Source of the DNA: Deltaproteobacteria bacterium HGW-Deltaproteobacteria-14
GTDB lineage: Bacteria; Myxococcota_A; UBA9042; PHBI01
Assembly: GCA_002841945.1 (NCBI GenBank)
Contig: PHBI01000058.1
Location: 1-40,696, forward strand
Direction of reading: 5' to 3'
DNA: 40,696 nt
Below are positions 34,333 to 40,696 of the stretch, piece by piece. Numbering within the stretch: the stretch's first letter is position 1; every line of letters begins with the position of its first letter. The notes under the pieces are model-generated. The model was not told the DNA's origin. It made no database searches and worked only from the letters and a program-made list of their open reading frames with translations. The translations under genes were made by a program, and so were the position numbers.

Positions 34333-34922
34333 GGCGTTGGCTCCGCCGCCAGCAGCGCGCCGCGCACGTTGGCGTAGCCGTCGTCGGTCGAGAGGTTCGT
34401 GTTCACCTCCGCGAGCACCAGGTGCGCCACGACGTCGCCCGCCGCGTCCAGCACGAAGAAGTCGTCCTTCTGCCCGCCGAGCTGCCCCCACGCGTCCACC
34501 TCCGCCGTGTCCTGCAGGAGCGGGAAGGCACACTCGTCGATCAGCGCACCCTGGTTGGCCGCCGCGCTAGCCGCGTGGATGGACACGATGTTGACGTCGT
34601 GACCCGCGTCCACCAGCTCCTGGCGCATCGCCTCGAGCCTCCCAGCCTGGGAGACGCAGTAGCCTCACCAGCCCGCCAGCAGGGACACCAGCGTCGCCTT
34701 CCCCACGAAGCGCTCGAGCCCATAGACCTGCCCGTAGCCGCAGCTCTTTGGCTGGAAGTCCTCCAGCGCAAACGCGCCCGCCGTCTGGTTCGCGGCCTGG
34801 TCGGACGCCGCCGGCCCGACGCACTGGCCGGCGGGCAGCGCAGCGCCCCCCTGCGTCGCCCCGTCCGCACACCCCGCGAACGCCATCGCGAGTAGACTCA
34901 GCCCCAAACACACTCGTCGCAT
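34329..34922 (-). CDS. Candidate selenoprotein: thioredoxin/TlpA-like lipoprotein with U-x-x-C motif (in-frame TGA)
   Basis: Read through, 197 residues. ATG 34922 has GGAGGG five bases upstream. The signal peptide ends in lipobox AFAGC (Cys18). The frame meets TGA at 34667-34665 (codon 86) inside ATLVSLLAGW-U-GYCVSQAG, where thioredoxin-like proteins have the first Cys of CxxC. The same frame then continues for 111 codons of clear redoxin-type sequence (VDAGHDVNIVSIH, CAFPLLQDTAEVDAWG, KDDFFVLDAAGDVVAHL) to the true TGA at 34329. A SECIS-like hairpin lies right after the TGA. If Sec is not inserted, the product would be an 85-residue fragment and the gene a pseudogene, so the read-through view fits better. 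It would act outside the inner membrane as a thiol/selenol oxidoreductase. No selA-D genes are in the window. Confidence 0.8.
34637..34667 (-). promoter_or_regulatory. SECIS-like stem-loop downstream of the in-frame TGA
   Basis: On the minus strand, after TGA (34667-34665), GTCTCCCA (34655-34648) pairs with TGGGAGGC (34644-34637) around loop GGC, an 8-bp stem with one wobble. The loop begins 17 bases after the TGA and starts with G. As I know the bacterial SECIS rules (16-37 bases from UGA to loop, G in the first two loop bases), it fits. Confidence 0.65.
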
Positions 34923-35041
34923 CACGCCCTCCGACCGCGACCATAGGCTGGACCGCACCTCGCTCGCAAACATCGGGGCCACGCCGCACCACCGGCGGCC
35001 CGCCAGCCGCCCACCCGCGCAATCCCGAACCCCCACCGCCC

Positions 35042-35070
35042 TTGCGGCCACGCCCGTTGCGCTGTTGTAT
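35042..35070 (+). promoter_or_regulatory. Weak promoter candidate for the protein kinase gene
   Basis: TTGCGG (35042-35047) and TTGTAT (35065-35070) are 17 bases apart and about 33 bases before the ATG at 35103. The hexamers match only partly. Confidence 0.25.
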
Positions 35071-35102
35071 CGACGCCACAGCCGAGGACCACGCCCGCCC
35101 CC

Positions 35103-37136
35103 ATGTCGACCGATCCCCCCACCGCCGCGCGTTTCTGCCCCCTCTGCGAGGCCTACCTCGATGCGGAGGTGTGCCCCATCGACCACGTCTCCACGATCCG
35201 CGCCGACCTCGAGCTCGCCCACGCCGACGACCCCGCCCTCGGCCGGATCATCGGGGGCCGCTTCCGCGCCGAGCGCCTCCTCGGCGAGGGCGCCGCAGGT
35301 CGCGTCTACGCCGCGACTCAGCTCAGCATCGGCCGCGAGGTCGCGCTGAAGCTCCTCCAGCCCCGCCACGCCCACGATCGCCACCACCTCCACCGCTTCT
35401 ATCGCGAAGCCCGCGCCGCCACCCGCCTCACGAGCCAGCACGTCGTCCAGGTCTTCGACTTCGGCGTCGACGACGACACCGGCGCCCCCTACATCGCCAT
35501 GGAGCTGCTCCGCGGCGAGACCCTCGGCGCCTGGCTCCAGCAGCACGGCCCCGTCACCCCCGCCGTCGCCGGCCGCCTCCTCGCCCCCGTCGCGCGCGCC
35601 CTCATCGACGCCTCCCGCGCCGGCATCGTCCACCGCGACCTCAAGCCCTCCAACATCATCGTGCTGACCACCGGCGACGGCAGCGAGCTCGTCAAGGTCA
35701 CCGACTTCGGCATCGCCAAGCAGCTCGGCGGCGACCCCGCCACCGAGACCCTCACCGCCCACGGGGCCGCCCTCGGCACCCCCGCCTACATGGCCCCGGA
35801 ACAGGCGACCGGCGGCGACGTCGACCACCGCGCCGACCTCTACGCCCTCGGGTGCATCCTCTTCGAAGCGCTCACCGGACACCCCCCCTTCGGCGCCGAG
35901 GCGCGAGCCAAGCTCCTCGCCGACCACCTGCTCGCCCCCGCGCCACCACTCCCGAGCCCTCTCCCGGCCGGCGCCAGCGCCCCCCCAGCGCTGACCCAGC
36001 TCGTCGCAGACCTCCTCGCCAAAGACCCGCGTGACCGCCCCGCCGACGCCCGCACAGTCGCTCAGGTCCTCGAAGCCCTCGCGCGCGGCGAGCTCCCCCC
36101 CGACCCCACCACCGCCCCCCAACGGACCGCGGCACCGCAGACCGTCGACGCCCCGCAACCGTCGCGCCCGGCGCTCATCCCCCTCCCGTCGCCGCCGGCG
36201 ATCCGCCACGCGCCCTCCCCTCGGTCCTCGGAGCCGCCGCCCTCGAAGCGGCGCGGCGTCTGGCCCTTCACGCGGCGCCACCGGAGCCCCGAGGAGAAGC
36301 TCGTCGAGAAGGCCAAGCGCAAGCGCCGCCGCTGGCTCCAGCACCTGCGCAGCTTCCTCGCCGTCAACGGCGGTCTCCTGCTCATCAACGTCATGACGAG
36401 CCTCGGCGATCCGTCGTTCCACCCGTGGTTCGCCTACGTCGTCGCCTCCTGGGGCATCCCCTTCGCCCTCCACGGGCTCGGCTACAAGGCCTGGAAGGAG
36501 GACAACGCCGCCGCCCTGACCGCCGCGCGCCAGACCCTGGGTCTCCCGGCGCCGGTCGGCACCGAGGTCGCGCCGCGCTCCTCGCCCCCCGAGCCCACCG
36601 GCGACCCCGCATGGAACGCGCTCATCACCCGCTGCCGTGACGCGGCGGCCCTCGCAAAGCGGGACCTCGCGAACGTCCCCGCGGACCCCCACGCGACCGT
36701 CGATCCAGGCGCGGCCCTCCGCGACGGCCTCGCCGACATCGAGCGCCTCGCCGCCGGCGCCCAGCGCCTCCAGCGGACGCTCTCCGAGGTCACCCCGGGG
36801 CGCGCCGAGATCCGCGCCCGCATCGCGGCCGCAGAGCTCGATGCCAGCCGCGCGAGCGAGCCACGCCTGCGCAAGCTGATCGGCGGCAACCTCGAGCTCC
36901 TGCGGGCCCGCGAACGCCGCCTCGACCAGCTCGAGGCCGAGCTCACGCGGGTGCGGGTGACCGTCGAGGGCTTCGCGCTCGCCGCCGAGAACCTCCACCT
37001 CGACGCCGCGCGCCTCGGCGCCCCCCGCCTCTCCGAGCTGGCCAACGGCCTCGCCGGGCCGCTCCGCCGGCTCGACCAGGAGGTCGACATCCTCGACGAG
37101 GTCGAGGCGCTCATGGACGAGCTCCGATTCCCGTGA
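35103..37136 (+). CDS. Membrane-associated Ser/Thr protein kinase (PknB-like) with 2TM domain
   Basis: 677 residues. The N-terminus has a zinc-ribbon-like FCPLCEAYL-x-AEVCPIDH. The kinase domain is about 54-325: Gly loop LLGEGAAGRVYA, Lys83 in EVALKLL, catalytic HRDLKPSN with D179, DFG at 201-203, and APE in GTPAYMAPEQATGG, all intact, so it should be active. A Pro-rich linker (about 330-400) and a very basic stretch (KAKRKRRRW) precede two hydrophobic segments (about 416-466, SFLAVNGGLLLINVMTS and WFAYVVASWGIPFALHG), matching a 2TM domain. The last 180 residues are helical and probably coiled coil (ELLRARERRLDQLEAELTRV). The kinase domain is cytoplasmic. A nearby FHA-domain activator could read its phospho-threonines (inference). 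Confidence 0.93.
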   Translation: MSTDPPTAARFCPLCEAYLDAEVCPIDHVSTIRADLELAHADDPALGRIIGGRFRAERLLGEGAAGRVYAATQLSIGREVALKLLQPRHAHDRHHLHRFYREARAATRLTSQHVVQVFDFGVDDDTGAPYIAMELLRGETLGAWLQQHGPVTPAVAGRLLAPVARALIDASRAGIVHRDLKPSNIIVLTTGDGSELVKVTDFGIAKQLGGDPATETLTAHGAALGTPAYMAPEQATGGDVDHRADLYALGCILFEALTGHPPFGAEARAKLLADHLLAPAPPLPSPLPAGASAPPALTQLVADLLAKDPRDRPADARTVAQVLEALARGELPPDPTTAPQRTAAPQTVDAPQPSRPALIPLPSPPAIRHAPSPRSSEPPPSKRRGVWPFTRRHRSPEEKLVEKAKRKRRRWLQHLRSFLAVNGGLLLINVMTSLGDPSFHPWFAYVVASWGIPFALHGLGYKAWKEDNAAALTAARQTLGLPAPVGTEVAPRSSPPEPTGDPAWNALITRCRDAAALAKRDLANVPADPHATVDPGAALRDGLADIERLAAGAQRLQRTLSEVTPGRAEIRARIAAAELDASRASEPRLRKLIGGNLELLRARERRLDQLEAELTRVRVTVEGFALAAENLHLDAARLGAPRLSELANGLAGPLRRLDQEVDILDEVEALMDELRFP

Positions 37137-37140
37137 TCCC

Positions 37141-38017
37141 TCACTCCGGGCCCGAGCAGTCGTCGCCGAGGCAGCTCGTCTCGCACTTCGCGCCCGTCGC
37201 ACAGGCGCGACGGCACCCGCCCCCGGCGCAGGTGAGCTTGCACGTCGCCCCCCCCTCGCAGCGCTGGAAGCAGTCCCCCCCAGCGCAGGTGAGGCGGCAG
37301 GTGGCGCCGTCACCGCACGTCTGCCGGCAGCCGCCCCCCGCGCACGAGGCGACGCAGCGCTCGCCCTTCGCGCAGGCCTCGGCGCAGTCGCCCTCGCCGC
37401 ACGTGAAGCGCTGAGGCGCCCCCGCGACGACCTCGTGTTCGTCGCTGTCGTCGCCCGCCGCGGCCCACTCGAGGATCTCGCCGAGGTTCACGCGGACCGC
37501 GCTCCCCTCGCCGATGAGCTGCTCGAGCTCGTCGGCCTCGAGATCGATGTCGATGTCGATGTCGCCGTCGTCGCCGATCGCGAGCTCGATGTCGCCGATC
37601 CGCAGGTGACCGTCGCGCACCAACCCCACGTGCGCCTTGGAGGTGCTCTCGAGCAGCGCCTCGAGCTCCTTCAGCTGCCCCTTGAGGCCCTCGAGCTCGG
37701 GCCCGTCCGCCGCGATCATGACGCGGAGCCGGTTCTTCGTGATCTCGACCCCCGGCGCGATGATGCCGTCGTCGGTGATCATGAAGCCGGGACCGATGAT
37801 GCCGTCGGCGGTGATGCGGATCCCGCGCGCCTCGAGGGCGTCGGCGACGGTAGGCGGCATCGGAGCGACCACCGGATCCGGGGCCTCGGCTTGCGGAGTC
37901 GGCGCGGGGATCACCGTCGGAGGCACGGCGGGCGTCTCACCGGGGAGCGCCCCATCCTGCGCCGCCGCAGGCCGCAGCGACGAGCGCGAGCAGGGCGATG
38001 ACCCGGGTCGACAGCAT
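37141..38017 (-). CDS. Cys-rich repeat lipoprotein with reading frame broken after the signal peptide
   Basis: ATG 38017 (GAGG upstream) encodes MLSTRVIALLALVAAACGG, a perfect lipoprotein signal (VAAAC), but that frame ends at TGA after 26 codons. The remaining protein is in the +1 frame. There AAAQDGALPGETPAVPP joins the open frame whose first possible start is GTG 37926 (262 codons to 37141). One extra base near 37957-37970 explains this, either a real mutation or a sequence error. The mature part has paired segments ADGIIGPGFMITDDGIIAPG, an acidic Asp/Ile stretch (DDGDIDIDIDLEADE), then four to five Cys repeats of the type CAGGGCRQTCGDGATCRLT, likely disulphide-knotted outside the cell. 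It is second in an operon with the gene at 38025. Function unknown. Confidence 0.7.
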
Positions 38018-38024
38018 GGGAGCC

Positions 38025-38351
38025 TCAGTGAGTTCGCGAGTCGAGGCAGGCGCGCTGCGCGTCCGCCGCCGCTGAAGGGTCACCGTAGCGCACCGGTCGC
38101 GCGCGGTCGACGCCGTCGCAGCTCCGCTCGCTGATGGAGATGAGCGCGCTCTCGACGCGCTGGGCGGCCGGCGAGGTCGTCGTGCTCGGCGGCGACGGCC
38201 GGTCGTGCGCCCCACCGGCGAGGCTCCCGAGGTTGAGCGCCATCACGGCGCCCGCCACCAGCAGGGAGGTCACGAAGAGCACACAGGCGATGCACCCGAC
38301 CGTCCCGTAGCGGAGGCGGCGACGACCAGCGGGGATGAAGGCTCGAAACAT
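38025..38351 (-). CDS. Single-pass membrane protein, function unknown
   Basis: 108 residues; ATG with AGGGA upstream. A basic N-terminus (PAGRRRLRYG) is followed by one membrane helix (about 19-41, CIACVLFVTSLLVAGAVMAL), so the rest is outside. The C-terminal part has a Pro/Ser/Thr-rich linker (DRPSPPSTTTSPAA) and two Cys (ERSCDGVDRARPVRYGD, RACLDS). No family is recognised. It precedes the Cys-rich lipoprotein by 7 bases and is itself preceded by a sigma54-type promoter, so it is the first gene of a regulated envelope operon. Confidence 0.72.
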   Translation of the reverse strand: MFRAFIPAGRRRLRYGTVGCIACVLFVTSLLVAGAVMALNLGSLAGGAHDRPSPPSTTTSPAAQRVESALISISERSCDGVDRARPVRYGDPSAAADAQRACLDSRTH

Positions 38352-38413
38352 GGCGCGGTCCCTGGGCTTGGAGGGGGCGACCGGGTCTCTGCCGGTCGCA
38401 CCGCGATCCCTAT

Positions 38414-38429
38414 CGCAAGGTCCGGGCCA
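38414..38429 (-). promoter_or_regulatory. Sigma54-type (-24/-12) promoter for the envelope operon
   Basis: The minus strand reads TGGCCCG-GACC-TTGC, against the consensus TGGCACG-N4-TTGC: one mismatch and exact spacing, with a pyrimidine before TGG. It lies 63 bases before the ATG at 38351. The divergent gene encodes a sigma54-dependent activator, which supports the call. Confidence 0.62.
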
Positions 38430-38549
38430 ACTCCGCGACGCCCCCCCCCGCGCCCCCGGCAGCCGCACCGCTGGCCGCTCTGAGCCAACCGCTCGATCCC
38501 GGGAAGCGGTCGCTGACGCGTCGGACCGGCGTCCGCGGGCGTCCGCCCG

Positions 38550-38565
38550 GTGTCCGCGCGGACAC
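38550..38565. promoter_or_regulatory. 16-bp perfect palindrome, probable activator binding site
   Basis: GTGTCCGC-GCGGACAC is a perfect inverted repeat. GTCCGC recurs at 38531, 38541 and 38552, about one helical turn apart. It lies about 120-150 bases upstream of the sigma54-type promoter and 38 bases before the FHA-activator start, so it suits both an enhancer site and autoregulation. Confidence 0.55.
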
Positions 38566-38602
38566 ATTCCCCAGACACCCCGCGACCTGCTAGCCTGACG
38601 CC

Positions 38603-39925
38603 GTGACCCTGACCTTGACCGACTCCCCCGGCGATGACGCCGAGCTCGCGGGACCGCACCCGGGGCTGACCCTCGTCTACAGCGGCGGCCTCGCGCGCGC
38701 CGGCGAGCAGGTCTCGCTCGCCGGGCGCACCGCGCTCCTCCTCGGCCGCGACGAGCCGCTCTTTCCAGGCGGCCCCCTCGGTGACCCCCGCATGAGCGGC
38801 CGCCACGGGGCGCTGGTCCAGGACCAGGGCGGCTACCGCGTCGTGGACCGCGGCAGCAAGAACGGCACCCACGTCAACGGCCAGCGCGTCTCTGACCACT
38901 TCCTCACCCCCGGCGACGTGATCCGCCTCGGATCCAGCTTCATCGTCTTCGGCCTCGTCCCGACCCCGCCCCGGGCGGGCCGCGCCGACACCCTCGTCGG
39001 GGTGAGCGCCGCCATCTCCGAGGTCGACGCCAGCACGCAGCTCGTCGCGCGCAGCGGCCACACCGTCCTGCTCCTCGGCGAGAGCGGGACCGGCAAAGAG
39101 GTCGTCGCCCGCGAGCTCCACCGCCGCAGCGGGCGCCGCGGCCCCTTCCTCGCCGTCAACTGCGCCTCGCTCCGCGGGGAGCTCCTCGAGAGCGAGCTCT
39201 TCGGGCACGTCAAGGGCGCCTTCACCGGCGCGCAGCGGGCCCACGACGGGCTCTTCCAGCGCGCCGACGACGGCACCGTCCTCCTCGACGAGGTGGCCGA
39301 GACCGACGAACGCGTGCAGGCGCGGCTGCTGCGGGTCCTCGAGGCGCGCGCCGTGCGGCCGGTGGGGGCGAGCGCCGAGGTGCCGGTCGCGACCCGGGTC
39401 GTCGCCGCCAGCAACCGCGACGTCGAAGCCGCCGTGCGCGACGGACGCCTGCGCTCCGACCTCTACGCGCGGCTCGCGCGCTGGACGATCCGCCTGCCGC
39501 CGCTCCGAGAGCGCCTCGAGGACCTCGGGGTGCTCACCCGAGCGCTGCTCGCGCGCGACGGCGACCCGCGTGACGTCTCACCCGAGCTCATGGCGGCGCT
39601 CCTCGGCGCCCCGTGGCCGCTCAACGTGCGGGGCCTCGTCAACGTCCTCACCACCGCGTCCATCGCGCAGCCCGAGGCGCGCAGCCTCGACCTCGTGCCG
39701 AGCGTGCAAGCCGCGCTCGACGCCCAGGCGAGCCTCGTCGCCGCCGCCCAGAGCGGCCCCTCCCCGAAGAGCGCGCCGCTCGACGCCGAGCGGGTGCGGG
39801 AGAGCCTCGCGCGCCACGCGGGCAACGTGGCGGCGGCCGCGCGCGAGCTCGGCCTCTCGCGCCAGCGCCTCTACCGCCTGACCGAGCGCCTCGACGTCGA
39901 CCCGGACGCCTTTCGCGAGCCCTGA
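38603..39925 (+). CDS. FHA-domain sigma54-dependent transcriptional activator
   Basis: 440 residues from GTG 38603. No ribosome site is seen, but a -10-like TAGCCT ends six bases before it, so a leaderless transcript is possible. Residues 20-118 form an FHA domain (LLLGRDEP, MSGRHGALV, DRGSKNGTHVNGQRV) that should bind phospho-threonine. The AAA+ domain has Walker A GESGTGKE (159-166), the sigma54-contact loop GAFTGA (205-210, intact), Walker B TVLLDE and the Arg-finger region RLRSDLYARLARWTIRLPPL. A Fis-type helix-turn-helix ends the protein (AAARELGLSRQRLYRL). It should activate sigma54 promoters in response to Ser/Thr kinase signalling. A likely target is the divergent operon at 38351. Confidence 0.94.
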   Translation: MTLTLTDSPGDDAELAGPHPGLTLVYSGGLARAGEQVSLAGRTALLLGRDEPLFPGGPLGDPRMSGRHGALVQDQGGYRVVDRGSKNGTHVNGQRVSDHFLTPGDVIRLGSSFIVFGLVPTPPRAGRADTLVGVSAAISEVDASTQLVARSGHTVLLLGESGTGKEVVARELHRRSGRRGPFLAVNCASLRGELLESELFGHVKGAFTGAQRAHDGLFQRADDGTVLLDEVAETDERVQARLLRVLEARAVRPVGASAEVPVATRVVAASNRDVEAAVRDGRLRSDLYARLARWTIRLPPLRERLEDLGVLTRALLARDGDPRDVSPELMAALLGAPWPLNVRGLVNVLTTASIAQPEARSLDLVPSVQAALDAQASLVAAAQSGPSPKSAPLDAERVRESLARHAGNVAAAARELGLSRQRLYRLTERLDVDPDAFREP

Positions 39926-39957
39926 GCCAAGCAACGGCAGGTCCTCGACCGACACGA

Positions 39958-39973
39958 TGGGAGCTGGGTCCCA
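39958..39973. terminator. Short hairpin between convergent genes
   Basis: TGGGA (39958-39962) and TCCCA (39969-39973) pair around GCTGGG. It lies between the stops of the FHA activator and the DUF2807-like gene. The stem is only 5 bp and has no T-run, so terminator function is uncertain. Confidence 0.3.
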
Positions 39974-40019
39974 CTTCGGCAAGAAGTCACGAACTCTGAA
40001 CCGCGCCCGGCGCCCCGGA

Positions 40020-40696
40020 TCAGTCGCTGGCGCGGATCGTCCCCTGACCCGCGCGCGTGATCTCCTCCGGCTCGCCGCCGTAGATCACCTCGCCGGCGCC
40101 CTCGTTGCGCAGATCGAGCGCGCCGGTGGCGAACACCGCCGCCTCGCTCGTGCCGACCACCGTGAGCGCCGTGGCCCGCGTCCGGAGCCCGGCCGCGGCG
40201 AGGCGCGACGCCCCCGAGGCGCGGGCGTCGTGGCGCTCGACGGCCCCGCTCAGCGTCGCCTCGCTCGACCCGCGCAGCGACGTCGTGACCGCGTCCCCCC
40301 GGACGGCGAGCTCCACCCGGGCCGAGCCGCTCAGCCCGACCGACAGATCGCCCACCTCGAGCGGCTCGGCGCTGCTGACCGTGGTCGCGCCCGCGACCCT
40401 CAGGGTCGACCAAGCGGGCGACCACAGATGCACCTCGAGGGTCTCCTGGGGATCGCTCGCGGGCACGATCAGCAACGAGAGCTGGCCGTCCTCGAGGGCG
40501 CCGGTCACGCGGGCGCGGTCGCCGGTGACGCGGATGGGCCGCGCCGCCCCCTGGTGCAGCACCACCACCCCTCCGCTGCCGCGGACGACGACCTCGTCGA
40601 GCGACACCGGGCCCTCGGGCAGGGGCCCCAGCGCGGCGCCCCGGGCCGGTGCAGGCTCCACCTCGGCGCCGGCGGCGCCGCCGGCGGCGCTCACCG
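40020..40696 (-). CDS. DUF2807-like (GIN/auto-transporter head) protein, N-terminus outside window
   Basis: The frame is open to the right edge; 225 codons are seen. A GTG at 40694 is probably internal, because these proteins start with a signal peptide, which is not visible here. The sequence is a beta-helix-like series of short strands rich in Gly, Ala, Ser and Val (LRVAGATTVSSAEPLEVGDL, LSVGLSGSARVELAVRGDAV, TLSGAVERHDARASGASRL, ATALTVVGTSEAAVFATGAL) ending DLRNEGAGEVIYGGEPE. This is the pattern of the head-GIN domain (DUF2807), typical of exported proteins of unknown role. It converges on the FHA activator. Confidence 0.75.
   Translation of the reverse strand, partial: VSAAGGAAGAEVEPAPARGAALGPLPEGPVSLDEVVVRGSGGVVVLHQGAARPIRVTGDRARVTGALEDGQLSLLIVPASDPQETLEVHLWSPAWSTLRVAGATTVSSAEPLEVGDLSVGLSGSARVELAVRGDAVTTSLRGSSEATLSGAVERHDARASGASRLAAAGLRTRATALTVVGTSEAAVFATGALDLRNEGAGEVIYGGEPEEITRAGQGTIRASD

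Noticed and set aside
34945..34990. Sigma54-like TGGC...TTGC on the minus strand upstream of the selenoprotein candidate
   Set aside because: The spacer is one base too long between the GG and GC elements, and sigma54 promoters do not tolerate this.
34665..37313. Long minus-strand frame opposite the protein kinase that ends with the redoxin lipoprotein N-terminus
   Set aside because: Only its last 85 codons are real. The rest is the shadow of the kinase gene.
38441..38449. C9 tract as a phase-variation switch
   Set aside because: It lies in a very GC-rich intergenic stretch, with no evidence of length variation, and outside the promoter elements.
1..40696. CRISPR arrays, rRNA, tRNA genes, prophage or integrase modules
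   Set aside because: No regularly spaced short repeats with unique spacers, no RNA-gene signatures and no phage structural or integrase genes were seen.

Overview
The window is a high-GC chromosomal segment with dense, often overlapping genes (several GTGA or ATGA junctions). It looks like Myxococcota or another former deltaproteobacterial lineage. Reasons: a Ser/Thr protein kinase with a C-terminal 2TM-like domain, an FHA-sigma54 activator, many lipoproteins, a giant IPT/TIG + FG-GAP surface protein, and ResB/CcsA (system II) cytochrome c maturation. No lineage marker gene is present, so this assignment is inference.

Layout. (1) 1-13057, minus strand: a 4042-residue secreted protein with 33 IPT/TIG repeats, about 14 Ca-binding FG-GAP/VCBS repeats and an embedded C-type lectin-like domain. 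It is followed 9 bases later by a subtilisin-like protease that runs off the left edge. (2) 13448-16864, plus: a cytidylate-kinase-like protein, then preT-preA (dihydropyrimidine dehydrogenase-type pair). (3) 16865-17229: a gene-free stretch with several strong and partly competing hairpins. (4) 17230-20953, plus: lipoprotein-resB-ccsA operon, closed by a strong hairpin shared with a convergent OPT transporter (21033-23000). (5) 23139-25193: a tiny disordered protein, a SAM methyltransferase and two small exported proteins. (6) 25499-31912, plus: purine operon purQ-purA-purB-purC-purE-purF, with class II-type PurE and no purK. (7) 31953-33728: DTW-domain tRNA-modifying enzyme and a solitary RAYT-like Y1 transposase. 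(8) 33937-34922, minus: a thioredoxin-like pair. The upstream gene is cut by an in-frame TGA exactly where the first Cys of the redox motif belongs and has a SECIS-like hairpin just downstream, so it is read here as a selenoprotein lipoprotein. (9) 35103-40696: Ser/Thr kinase; a two-gene envelope operon (membrane protein + Cys-rich lipoprotein with a broken frame) preceded by a sigma54-type promoter; a divergent FHA-sigma54 activator with a 16-bp perfect palindrome between them; and a DUF2807-like protein running off the right edge.

The two most interesting points are the candidate selenoprotein at 34329-34922, and the apparently self-contained sigma54 module at 37141-39925 (activator gene, upstream palindrome, -24/-12 promoter, envelope target operon). 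The long open frames on the strand opposite the giant gene are composition-driven shadows.
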